A DNA stretch of 64,000 nucleotides, taken from positions 310,001 to 374,000 of the forward strand of contig CANLVG010000006.1 of NCBI GenBank assembly GCA_947494565.1. The letters run 5' to 3'. Every line of letters starts with the position of its first letter. Within the stretch, counting starts at the first letter, position 1. The notes under the pieces are model-generated. The model saw only the letters and a program-made list of their open reading frames with translations. It did no database searches and was not told the DNA's origin. Below are positions 8,654-17,041 of the stretch, one piece after another. Both the position numbers and the translations under genes were made by a program. The DNA comes from an uncultured Flavobacteriaceae bacterium. GTDB taxonomy: Bacteria > Bacteroidota > Bacteroidia > Flavobacteriales > Flavobacteriaceae.

Positions 8654-9367
8654 ATGGATAGAAGAAAAAGTTTACAGACCTTAATTCTAGGAGGAGCTGC
8701 CGCCACTACAGGTGTGGCATTCAATTCTTGTAAAACGGAAACTATTGATGAAGCTGTTGTCGAGAGTAGCGAAAAGTTTTTTGGACGTACTCCGAAAGAA
8801 TTAGAGCGAATTGAAAAACTCAATGCCGAACAATTGTTCAATGAGCACGAGATGGAAACCATTGCCGCGCTTAGCGTGGTGATCTTACCACCAAAAGAGC
8901 CTCACGGTGGCCCTATAGAAGCAGGCGTACCTGAGTTGATCGAATTTATGGGCAAAGATGTACCTACTATGGCGCCTACGCTCTTGGGAGGACTCATGTG
9001 GTTGGATCATAAAAGTAATACGGAATTCGGAACCGAATTCAAATCGGCAACTTTAGAGCAGAAGAAACAGATCTGCGATGAAATCTGTTGGCATGATACC
9101 GAGAAACCTTTGGATGAACAGCCCTTGGAAATCCAATTTTTTTATATGATGCGGGGCTTGACGGTCACCGGATATTACACCTCTAAGGTAGGTATTGCCG
9201 ATTTGGGTTACAAAGGAAACCAACCCAACGTTTGGGATGGTGTACCACAAGATGTGCTAGATCAACATGGTGTAGCCTATGATCCGGAATGGATCGCGAA
9301 ATGTATCGATCAAAGTACCCGAGGAACAATAGCCACTTGGGACGACGATGGAAATCTATTGACATAA
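8654..9367 (+). CDS. Gluconate 2-dehydrogenase subunit 3 family protein
   Basis: This 237-residue protein is of the gluconate dehydrogenase small-subunit family, which escorts the GMC flavoprotein across the membrane. Its N terminus is a twin-arginine-type signal (MDRRKSLQTLILGGAAATTG) with a possible lipoprotein cysteine in FNSCK. The large subunit has no export signal, so it is likely carried by this one (hitchhiker export), as known for gluconate dehydrogenase. It is translationally coupled to the gene before it, and the downstream isomerase follows after 22 bases. Confidence 0.9.
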   Translation: MDRRKSLQTLILGGAAATTGVAFNSCKTETIDEAVVESSEKFFGRTPKELERIEKLNAEQLFNEHEMETIAALSVVILPPKEPHGGPIEAGVPELIEFMGKDVPTMAPTLLGGLMWLDHKSNTEFGTEFKSATLEQKKQICDEICWHDTEKPLDEQPLEIQFFYMMRGLTVTGYYTSKVGIADLGYKGNQPNVWDGVPQDVLDQHGVAYDPEWIAKCIDQSTRGTIATWDDDGNLLT

Positions 9368-9389
9368 CAATAATCAAAACCAATATATC

Positions 9390-10214
9390 ATGAAGAAGAT
9401 GGTGGCAATCGTACTATTCGCAATGCTGATAGTACCTATGACAGCGCAAGAGGTAGGCCTTCAACTCTATAGCCTAAGAAATCAGTTCAAACAAGATGTT
9501 ACTGGAAGTTTGGATGCCATCCAATCATGGGGCATCACAAAGTTGGAGGGTGGTGGTACCTATGGCATGTCTATGGAGGACTTTCAAAAGGAATTGGCCA
9601 CACGCAAGTTATCCGTAGTCAGCGTAGGAGCGGGTTTTGAAGACCTTGAAAAAGACCCTCAGAAAGTAATCGACAATGCGAAAGCTTTTGGAGCTAAATA
9701 TGTAATGTGCGCTTGGGTACCCCATGATGATAACAAGTGGGATCTTGAAGAGACCCAACATGCGACCAAAGTATTCAATACGGCAGGTAAATTGTTAAAA
9801 GCGAATGGCTTGGTTTTGGCGTATCATCCCCATGGATATGAGTTCAGACCGTATAAAAACGGAACCTTGTTTGATTATATGGCCGAAAATGCCACTGATT
9901 TTACCTTTGAACTAGACGTGTTTTGGGCACATCATGGCGGTGCGGATCCCCTTGCGCTGATGAAAAAATATCCAAAGAAGATGACCTTAATGCATCTAAA
10001 GGATATGAAGCACGGGGTACAGGGCAATAATACCGGGCATGAAGACGTAGAGACCAATGTTGTGCTCGGTAAAGGTCAGGTTGATATTCGGGGCGTGGTA
10101 TTGGAAGCAAAAAGATTGGGTATCGAATATATGTTTATCGAAGACGAGTCTTCAAGGGTCGTTGAACAGGTTCCGCAGAGTTTAAAATTCTTGGATGGAT
10201 TGAACAAAATGTAA
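9390..10214 (+). CDS. Secreted sugar phosphate isomerase/epimerase-like TIM barrel protein (copy 1)
   Basis: This 274-residue xylose-isomerase-like TIM barrel has an N-terminal signal peptide (MKKMVAIVLFAMLIVPMTAQ). Candidate metal ligands are visible in YHPHGYEFRPY, FELDVFWAHHGG, LMHLKDMKHG and FIEDESS. The export signal rules out a cytoplasmic sugar-phosphate substrate. With the adjacent dehydrogenase the role may be isomerisation, or elimination on 3-keto sugars (a role shown for some relatives of this barrel family), as inference. It is a tandem paralogue of the next gene. Confidence 0.9.
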   Translation: MKKMVAIVLFAMLIVPMTAQEVGLQLYSLRNQFKQDVTGSLDAIQSWGITKLEGGGTYGMSMEDFQKELATRKLSVVSVGAGFEDLEKDPQKVIDNAKAFGAKYVMCAWVPHDDNKWDLEETQHATKVFNTAGKLLKANGLVLAYHPHGYEFRPYKNGTLFDYMAENATDFTFELDVFWAHHGGADPLALMKKYPKKMTLMHLKDMKHGVQGNNTGHEDVETNVVLGKGQVDIRGVVLEAKRLGIEYMFIEDESSRVVEQVPQSLKFLDGLNKM

Positions 10215-10240
10215 CCCTCACCTAATGAGTAAATCTTAAA

Positions 10241-11080
10241 ATGAGAACTTCCAGATTAGTTCTAGCACTATCCTTTGTGGTTTTTTACTTAGCTGAGGGT
10301 ATGGTCTATTCGCAAGAGATAGGATTGCAATTGTACAGTCTTCGCAATGAGTTCCCAAATAATGTACCCGGTACGTTTGCCAAGATCAAAAGTTGGGGCA
10401 TTACCAATCTTGAAGATGGTAATGACGGTACTTATGGGTACTCCCAAGCGGAATACAACGCCATGTTGGCCGAGAATGGGTTGAAAATTGTAAGTGTCAG
10501 TGCACCATTTGAGGAATTGCAAAACTCCCCGGAAACCGTTTTGGCCCGAGCTAAGAATTACGGGGCAAAATATGTGGTTTGCTTTTGGATTCCCCACAAC
10601 GGTAACGATTTCACCATAACGGATACCAATTTGGCTTTGGAGGTTTTTAATACGGCAGGCAAGCTTTTGAAGGATAACGGAATTACGCTGACCTATCACC
10701 CTCATGGGTATGAATTCAGACCTTATAAAGGTGCTTTTCTCATCGACCACTTGATCAAGAACTCCGACCATTTTGATTTTGAAATGGATGTTTATTGGTT
10801 CGCCCATCCCGGGGAAGATCCCGTGGAATGGCTCAGAAAATATCCCGATGAATTCAAATTGATGCACTTGAAAGATTGTAAAAAAGGAACTAAGGGGAAC
10901 GGAAACGGTAGTTCAGATGTAGAAACCAACGTCGTTTTAGGTAGGGGTCAAATCGACATTGACGCAGTGGTTGCGGAAGCGAAAAAGTTGCGCATCGACT
11001 ATTTTTTCGTAGAGGATGAGTCCTCCAAAGCATTGATACAAGTACCAAAGAGTATCGAGTACGTGAAGGGTTTGGAATGA
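10241..11080 (+). CDS. Secreted sugar phosphate isomerase/epimerase-like TIM barrel protein (copy 2)
   Basis: The 279-residue paralogue shares with the previous protein the EIGLQLYSLRN opening, the YHPHGYEFRPYK block, LMHLKD and VETNVVLG, with about half of all residues identical by eye. It has its own signal peptide ending near VYSQ. The first substrate-side loop differs (GGGTYGMS against DGNDGTYGYS) and the fourth-strand metal segment reads MDVYWFAHPGEDP. This suggests the copies act on different substrates or steps. It sits in the same run, 26 bases after copy 1. Confidence 0.9.
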   Translation: MRTSRLVLALSFVVFYLAEGMVYSQEIGLQLYSLRNEFPNNVPGTFAKIKSWGITNLEDGNDGTYGYSQAEYNAMLAENGLKIVSVSAPFEELQNSPETVLARAKNYGAKYVVCFWIPHNGNDFTITDTNLALEVFNTAGKLLKDNGITLTYHPHGYEFRPYKGAFLIDHLIKNSDHFDFEMDVYWFAHPGEDPVEWLRKYPDEFKLMHLKDCKKGTKGNGNGSSDVETNVVLGRGQIDIDAVVAEAKKLRIDYFFVEDESSKALIQVPKSIEYVKGLE

Positions 11081-11127
11081 ATCCGTACCTCTAGGTTTCG
11101 ATAAGCATATCGCCATACGTCCGAATT

Positions 11128-12753
11128 ATGAAACAGTTCTTTTTCCTTTTTTCCTGTAGTCTCTTGTTTGTGGGTTGCCAAACCGAAAAGGATAGAGGTG
11201 GGGCAAACGAAACGAAACAACCTAATATAGTGTGGCTGGTCGCTGAAGACCAATCTCCCGAATGGTTTCCCATGTACGGTGACAGTACCATTTCACTTCC
11301 CAATTTAGAGGCTTTGGCCGATGACGGGGTTATTTTTGAGAATGCCTATTCGCCAGCACCCGTCTGTGCACCTGCTCGCAGTTCGATTATTACCGGCATG
11401 TATCCGACCTCCTTGGGTACCCACAATATGCGCACACACGCACCTTGGCGGGGCAAAGGAAACAAACCCTACCCAAACTTGGACATCCCCAGTTATTCGC
11501 CCTTGGTGCCCAATGGAGTGAAAATGTTTACGCAATACTTGAGGGAGGAAGGCTATTACTGTTCAAACGGCCCAAAGGAGGACTACAATTTTCGAAAACT
11601 GGCGGCGGCTTGGGATGAAAGTAGCAAAGAGCACCATTACAGAAATCGTAGGGAAGGTCAACCTTTTTTCTCCGTCTTCAACTTTTCGGTATGCCATGAA
11701 TCACAAATCTGGGCTCGTGGTAAAGACTCCTTATTCGTTGACCCTGCAAAGGTGAAAGTGCCACCTTATTTTCCGGACAACGATACCATTCGTCATGATT
11801 TGGCGGTGAACTATAGCAACCTTAAACGTTTGGACGATCAACTGGGTGAGGTGATTTCCGATCTGAAGGAAGATGGACTTTATGAAAACAGCATCATTTT
11901 CTTTTATGGAGATCACGGCGGACCCTTTCCGCGGCACAAACGTGCGCTTTACGAAACCGGTACAAAAGTACCCATGCTCATTAAGTTTCCCAAGGGTCAA
12001 AAAGCGGGTTCCCGTGATGCGCGCTTCATAAGCTTTGTCGATTTGGCACCGACCGTACTTTCCTTGGCGGGAATAGCTCCCCCGAAAGTGATGCAGGGTG
12101 TTGCTCAATTCGGACCGTTCGAAGCGACCAAGAAGCCGAAGTATACCTTTCATGCCTCCGATCGGTTCGATGGCGTATACGATCGTTTGCGCGCCGTGCG
12201 ATCCGAACGCTATAAGTATATCAAGAGTTATGATACTACACTTAGCCATGCCTTACCGGTCAAGTATCGCGAACAAATGCCCATGATGCGTGAATTAAGA
12301 CGCCTCTACGCGAATGGCGAACTAAGTGAAAAGCAAGCGCACTGGTTGGCGACCACGAAGCCGGAGGAGGAGTTGTACGATTTGCAAAACGATCCGTATG
12401 AACTAAATAATTTGGCAAGATTACCTGAAGTTCAGGATACCTTATTGCAGCTGAGAAGCGTGCTTCAAGATTGGATGGAGCAGACCAATGACCTAGGCGG
12501 TATTCCCGAGGCAGATTTGATTGCAAAATGGTTGCCCGATGGCGAACAACCGAAATTACCTCCTTTGGAGATGGAAGACAAGGATGGTCATATCCGTTTA
12601 CTCTCAAAAAAGTCCGACGCCACCATTCTTTGGAAAACACCACAAGATTCACTTTGGAACATCTATACGCAACCCATTCCAAATACCACATCTTTTGAGG
12701 CCAAATCGGAACGAATCGGATATCGCGATAGTGCCATTCTGACCAATAGCTAA
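11128..12753 (+). CDS. S1 family sulfatase, lipoprotein
   Basis: This type I formylglycine-dependent sulfatase has 541 residues. The lipobox (FVGC) near residue 17 anchors it to a membrane. The maturation motif C80-A-P-A-R is intact in YSPAPVCAPARSS, and metal-binding DHGGP and GDH segments are present. The pattern TGMYPTSLGTHNMR and the QTEKD-type N terminus resemble sulfamidase-like and exo-acting S1 subfamilies that desulfate polysaccharides. As the last gene of the sugar-oxidation run it ties that pathway to a sulfated glycan, likely of algal origin (inference). Confidence 0.92.
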   Translation: MKQFFFLFSCSLLFVGCQTEKDRGGANETKQPNIVWLVAEDQSPEWFPMYGDSTISLPNLEALADDGVIFENAYSPAPVCAPARSSIITGMYPTSLGTHNMRTHAPWRGKGNKPYPNLDIPSYSPLVPNGVKMFTQYLREEGYYCSNGPKEDYNFRKLAAAWDESSKEHHYRNRREGQPFFSVFNFSVCHESQIWARGKDSLFVDPAKVKVPPYFPDNDTIRHDLAVNYSNLKRLDDQLGEVISDLKEDGLYENSIIFFYGDHGGPFPRHKRALYETGTKVPMLIKFPKGQKAGSRDARFISFVDLAPTVLSLAGIAPPKVMQGVAQFGPFEATKKPKYTFHASDRFDGVYDRLRAVRSERYKYIKSYDTTLSHALPVKYREQMPMMRELRRLYANGELSEKQAHWLATTKPEEELYDLQNDPYELNNLARLPEVQDTLLQLRSVLQDWMEQTNDLGGIPEADLIAKWLPDGEQPKLPPLEMEDKDGHIRLLSKKSDATILWKTPQDSLWNIYTQPIPNTTSFEAKSERIGYRDSAILTNS

Positions 12754-12816
12754 CGATAGGACAGCAAGAACCAAACACAAGTCGCTCAACCAATAATTCC
12801 ATTGGCATCGTTTTAT

Positions 12817-12854
12817 CTACTAATTAATTAGTAGATTTACTAAAAAATTAGTAG
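12817..12854 (+). promoter_or_regulatory. BlaI-type operator pair
   Basis: A perfect 18-bp palindrome CTACTAATTAATTAGTAG (12817-12834) is followed after 20 bp by an imperfect copy TTACTAAAAAATTAGTAG (12837-12854), directly before the BlaI gene. Tandem dyads of this kind are normal for autoregulated BlaI/MecI repressors. Confidence 0.8.
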
Positions 12855-12861
12855 TATTGTA

Positions 12862-13242
12862 ATGAAAAAGACTAGTCCAATGAAAAAATTGACCGAAAGA
12901 GAAGACCAGATTATGCAGTTGGTTTGGCAAACCGAACCCGTGTTCATTCGCGATATTGTGGACCAACTTCCAGATCCGAAACCACATTACAATTCGGTAG
13001 CGACCATTGTGAAGATTTTGGTCAAAAAGGGTTTTTTGACCTCTGTAAAAATGGGGAATACCGATCAATACAGTGCTAAAATCAAGATGGAGACCTATCG
13101 ACAAGTGGAAGTGAAGGCGATGCAGAAGAAATATTTCGGGAACTCCCTACCGAAGATGATGGCGCATTTCGCGAAACAGGAAGACTTGTCGGACCAAGAA
13201 ATTCAGGAGCTTATTGCCCTTATTAAATCGAAGAAGTCATGA
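12862..13242 (+). CDS. BlaI/MecI/CopY family transcriptional repressor
   Basis: This 126-residue winged-helix repressor has the family pattern: an N-terminal DNA-binding domain (LTEREDQIMQLVWQTEPVFIRDIVDQL, PHYNSVATIVKILVKKGFL) and a C-terminal dimerisation helix bundle with SDQEIQELIALIKSKK. Such repressors are inactivated by proteolysis set off by a membrane M56 partner, here the next gene, which overlaps it by four bases (ATGA). Two dyads upstream are probable operators. What the pair responds to is not known; beta-lactam sensing is not implied. Confidence 0.93.
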   Translation: MKKTSPMKKLTEREDQIMQLVWQTEPVFIRDIVDQLPDPKPHYNSVATIVKILVKKGFLTSVKMGNTDQYSAKIKMETYRQVEVKAMQKKYFGNSLPKMMAHFAKQEDLSDQEIQELIALIKSKKS

Positions 13243-14954
13243 TGCTGTTTCTTTTCAAGTCGGCCATAGTGCTTTCCGTGCTACTTATGTTTTATAAGCT
13301 TTTTCTTCAGAAGGAAAGCTTTTTCACGCTCAATAGATACTATTTGCTATTGGGGTTACTGTTGACATTCTCTTTACCGTTCCTTACGCTTCCCGAGCTT
13401 ATGGATCATCAGGGAATTGTGGATAAAGTGCTCTCCGCACCCAAGCAAACTATGCTCATAGATCTTCCATCGCAGCAAAATGAGGAAATCCATAGTCCTG
13501 CTGCGGATTCTGAAATTGACGGAACTACGGATAATAATGCGCTCCAAATTACGCGGAACAAACGCGGGGTATGGTACTGGATCGGACTGTTGTACGGTTT
13601 CGGTTTCATTGTACTTTCCTTGAATTTCCTAACACAATTACTAGGCATTTTCGTGCGAATACGTAAAAGCAAAGACCGCCTAGTCGATGGTAACGCCCGT
13701 ATTCTGAATCAATCGGAAGAAACGGAACCTTGTTCTTTTTTCAAGTATATTTTTATCAATCCCGATGCCTATGACTGGAACACCTACGAGCAGATTATTG
13801 AGCATGAAAAGATTCACGTACAAAAGCGCCATTCCCTTGACCTACTGCTTGCCGAGGTGGCCATTATAATCCTTTGGTTTAATCCCCTGGCCTGGCTGTA
13901 CCGTAGGGAAGTTGAAAAGAATATCGAATACCAGACCGATGCCATTTTGCTAGAATCGAACAAAGTGGCCTCAGAAACCTATCAAATGAACCTCTTGAAT
14001 ATCGCTAGCCTTAAAAAGACAAATGCCCTAGTTTCAAATTATAATCAATCATTAATCAAAAAACGAATCATCATGATGAACAAACAGAAATCAAACAGTA
14101 ACAGTTATTGGAAGTATGCCTTTGTCGCACCGCTCTTATTTGCAATCCTCTTGGTGTTGAATCAACCCTCGGTTTTGCAGGCACAAGAGCCAAAGGAAGA
14201 AGTCTATCGCGATGCGGAGGAAGACAATAATTATGAAAACGAGTATGACGATGATCTCAATCCTTTGTTAAGAGCCGTGCGACATGGCGATTATACGGCA
14301 GTAGAGCGAATGCTGAAAAATGGGGCCGACGTCAATCTGATGCAGCGCGGTGAAGGTACGCCTTTGACCATGGCAATCCGAAGTGAGCATTTTAACATAG
14401 CGGAATTGTTAATGGAAAAAGGAGCTGATGCGAATCTGGGTACCGATGCAGACGGTTACCCTTTATGGATGGCCGCTAGGAAAGGTAATGTCAAGTTGGT
14501 ACGGCTTTTAATACGTCAAGGAGCCAATGTCAACACAAAATTTCCGGGTGACGGAAGTGCCCTGATCCAGGCAGCTAAAACAGGGAATCTTGAAATGGTC
14601 AACGTACTTGTTGACTTGGGTGCGGATGTAAATATGTCTGTTGAAGGAGATGGAAATCCGCTGATTATGGCCTCGAAACGCGGTAGTTTAGATGTAGTGA
14701 AGTTTCTTATGAACAAAGGGGCCAAGGTCAATACCGAAGTACCCGGAGACGAAACACCGCTGATCAACGCCAGTGAGCAGGGGCATTTGGACGTTGTCAA
14801 GTTCCTCGTTGCGCAAGGCGCTGATGTGAATAAAGTATGTAAGGAAGAACTGCGCGATGGAAGTATTCGCGTGCGTACAGCACTTCAAATGGCAAAGAGG
14901 AAAGGGCATGAAGCCGTGGTTGACTACCTTGTAAAAAAAGGGGCGATCGACTAA
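13239..14954 (+). CDS. BlaR1-like M56 metallopeptidase fused to ankyrin repeats
   Basis: The 571-residue membrane protein starts with BlaR1-type transmembrane helices and an M56 peptidase domain with zinc motif H189-E-K-I-H193 on the cytoplasmic side. Another helix (about 285-310, WKYAFVAPLLFAILLVL) precedes a C-terminal domain that would be periplasmic. That domain is not a penicillin-binding or TonB domain but about seven ankyrin repeats (about 340-571) with the usual GADVN, G..PL and A...G..E..L pattern. It should cleave or trigger the co-transcribed BlaI protein. Ankyrin repeats as the sensor are unusual; the ligand is unknown. Confidence 0.9.
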   Translation: MMLFLFKSAIVLSVLLMFYKLFLQKESFFTLNRYYLLLGLLLTFSLPFLTLPELMDHQGIVDKVLSAPKQTMLIDLPSQQNEEIHSPAADSEIDGTTDNNALQITRNKRGVWYWIGLLYGFGFIVLSLNFLTQLLGIFVRIRKSKDRLVDGNARILNQSEETEPCSFFKYIFINPDAYDWNTYEQIIEHEKIHVQKRHSLDLLLAEVAIIILWFNPLAWLYRREVEKNIEYQTDAILLESNKVASETYQMNLLNIASLKKTNALVSNYNQSLIKKRIIMMNKQKSNSNSYWKYAFVAPLLFAILLVLNQPSVLQAQEPKEEVYRDAEEDNNYENEYDDDLNPLLRAVRHGDYTAVERMLKNGADVNLMQRGEGTPLTMAIRSEHFNIAELLMEKGADANLGTDADGYPLWMAARKGNVKLVRLLIRQGANVNTKFPGDGSALIQAAKTGNLEMVNVLVDLGADVNMSVEGDGNPLIMASKRGSLDVVKFLMNKGAKVNTEVPGDETPLINASEQGHLDVVKFLVAQGADVNKVCKEELRDGSIRVRTALQMAKRKGHEAVVDYLVKKGAID

Positions 14955-14981
14955 TTTTAAAGATACTATGAAACTAGTGTG

Positions 14982-15013
14982 AACTATCTGCTTTAGGGCA
15001 GATAGTTTTTTTG
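14982..15013 (+). terminator. Terminator after blaI-M56 operon
   Basis: The hairpin AACTATCTGC / GCAGATAGTT with a 6-base loop is followed by a T run. It may also serve the converging sulfatase gene. Confidence 0.75.
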
Positions 15014-15082
15014 ATTTCTATTGGGCTTCGAAAGGGAACCCCTTAAAATGTAAAACCGGCTGATGGTATGCTGATTGGGGTG

Positions 15083-16906
15083 CTATAGGCGTCTAAACAT
15101 CAAGAGGCGTACATCGATTCCGCCGTCATGGTCCATATGTGGTATTTTAAGCGTTAAGGGGTTTCTTCCTTTCTGAAGTTTTATGGATCCCAGAACCTTG
15201 GGACGAAAATCTTTGACATACGATTCTATTCGCGGATCACGATCGTCCTCCATTCCGGTTAATGGAGGGTCATGTGGTTCTACTATCCGTGTGACCAGAG
15301 TGCTGTGCCCATGTGATAATTGAACGGCTACTCCCGCATTTTCTGGTTTCATCGTATAGTAGAGTTCCACTTCAAAAGTCCCACTTGCTAGTACTTCGAC
15401 ATCCCAGACTACGGAATCCTTGGTGCTCGTCCAATGGGTAAAAAATGTATTGTTCGGATGCTGATTGCTTCGTTCGATCTTGCCATGCGGAATACCGTCA
15501 CGTGCAGGAATTTGCGTGTATATGTAATCGGGATGTCCAAGCGTAAATGGTCTGTCATCTTTTTTAGGTGGGGCAATTGTTGCTAACCACGCAGTTTTGG
15601 TTGCGATCAGCGAATCGGTCACCTTGGGAGAGCTTTTCGAGATATCGATGGTCTGCCCACGATCTTCGTTCATTGCATATAGTCGATTCTCATGATCCAA
15701 ACGATACTCTTGGGTGCGAAGGCTCGTTTTGCCATTCCAGTAATTGAACAATGTTCTTTTTTTCCATTCCGTATCGGTTTCAAAAAGTAAGGGACTCAAA
15801 TCCCGTCCATCAACGGGTTTCTTTGTTTTGGCTTCCGTTCCAGTCAGACTTGCCAATGTGGGCAATAGATCGATAGCTCCGGCAATTTCAGTTATCTTTT
15901 TTCCTGAGCTGAGGTGACCCTTCCATTGCATGAAGAAAGGGGAGCGCACCCCACCTTCATCCGTTGAACCTTTTCGACCGCGCATGCCTCCATTATAGCG
16001 CCATCCATTTGGTCCATTATCGGAAAGATAAATCACTATGGTGCGTTGTTCGAGATCGAGTGCCTTGAGCTTACTTGTAATCCGACCCACATTGTGGTCG
16101 ATGTTTGTGACCATGGCTAGTGCCGCCTTTGTGAAATTTTCATTTTCCGTTTCTTGACCTCCATACCTTAGTTTTAGGTCTTTATCCTTAAAAGAGTTCC
16201 AATACTCCTCCGGGACCTGCATTGGGCTATGAGGCGTATTTAGCGGTAAATACAGGAAGAAAGGTTGGTCTCTGTTCTTCTCGATGAACTCAAGTCCATG
16301 ATCTGTAAGATCATCGACCAAAAATCCGTTACCCTTGACAATTTTTCCGTTATGTTCGAGCATGGGGCTAAAGTAATTGCCCCAATGCCCTGAAGCGAAA
16401 CCGTAGTAATCATCGAAACCTCTTGAATTTGGGTGATAAGGGGCCTGCATGCCATTGTGCCACTTGCCATAGGCAGCCGTTTTGTAACCTGTTTCCTTTA
16501 AGATTTCCGCTATGGTAGTTTCCCCAAGGTTCATTCGTTCGCCACCGGCCGATGTGCGGTACACGCCCAGTCGACCAGAGTAGCGACCGGTCAATAATTC
16601 CGCTCGGGTGGGAGAGCATACCGGTTGTACATAGAAATTCTCGAAAGAAATCCCATTTTCGGCCAGCGCATCGATATGGGGGGTATTGAGGTTGGTATTA
16701 CCGGTATAACTCAAATCGCCCCAACCCTGATCATCGGCCATGATCAAGATGATGTTAGGTTTGGGGTCAACCCCACTTTTTGATGCCGTGTCAGACGGAT
16801 TCTTTTGTTTGCAACCTAGAACGATACCGAATGCAATGAATAGAAGCGTCTTGCGAATGTGAAAACACTTTAAAGCGATAGCGGTTTCAAGAGTCGTTGT
16901 TTTCAT
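15083..16906 (-). CDS. S1 family sulfatase with C-terminal beta domain, lipoprotein
   Basis: This arylsulfatase-type enzyme has 607 residues. The N terminus ends in a lipobox (IVLGC, cysteine 32). The opening metal motif ADDQGWGD, the formylglycine motif C97-S-P-T-R and the pattern LTGRYSGRLGVY are intact. Residues about 475-607 form an extra beta-rich domain beyond the usual sulfatase ending, possibly carbohydrate binding. It belongs to a different S1 branch from the other sulfatase and is transcribed towards the M56 gene. A polysaccharide-desulfation role fits the neighbouring glycosidase; the exact glycan is not deducible. Confidence 0.92.
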   Translation of the reverse strand: MKTTTLETAIALKCFHIRKTLLFIAFGIVLGCKQKNPSDTASKSGVDPKPNIILIMADDQGWGDLSYTGNTNLNTPHIDALAENGISFENFYVQPVCSPTRAELLTGRYSGRLGVYRTSAGGERMNLGETTIAEILKETGYKTAAYGKWHNGMQAPYHPNSRGFDDYYGFASGHWGNYFSPMLEHNGKIVKGNGFLVDDLTDHGLEFIEKNRDQPFFLYLPLNTPHSPMQVPEEYWNSFKDKDLKLRYGGQETENENFTKAALAMVTNIDHNVGRITSKLKALDLEQRTIVIYLSDNGPNGWRYNGGMRGRKGSTDEGGVRSPFFMQWKGHLSSGKKITEIAGAIDLLPTLASLTGTEAKTKKPVDGRDLSPLLFETDTEWKKRTLFNYWNGKTSLRTQEYRLDHENRLYAMNEDRGQTIDISKSSPKVTDSLIATKTAWLATIAPPKKDDRPFTLGHPDYIYTQIPARDGIPHGKIERSNQHPNNTFFTHWTSTKDSVVWDVEVLASGTFEVELYYTMKPENAGVAVQLSHGHSTLVTRIVEPHDPPLTGMEDDRDPRIESYVKDFRPKVLGSIKLQKGRNPLTLKIPHMDHDGGIDVRLLMFRRL

Positions 16907-17041
16907 AAATGGTTTTTAGCGGACATTCTAAAAGTCTTAAAATTCCCGTACAACGCCAAATCGAAGTTTTAAATGGCCGTGGTTTTGACCAGAGAAGAAA
17001 TCTGACTATCTTCAAAACCGTATAAACCGAATGACCACCAA

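Noticed and set aside
10289-10867. Minus-strand frame of 192 codons
   Set aside because: It is fully inside the second isomerase gene on the other strand, whose protein has clear family motifs.
12260-12808. Minus-strand frame of 182 codons
   Set aside because: It overlaps the end of the sulfatase gene and has no recognisable features.
12862-14954. Beta-lactam resistance regulation by the BlaI/M56 pair
   Set aside because: No beta-lactamase or PBP gene is adjacent, and the M56 protein has ankyrin repeats instead of a penicillin-binding sensor.
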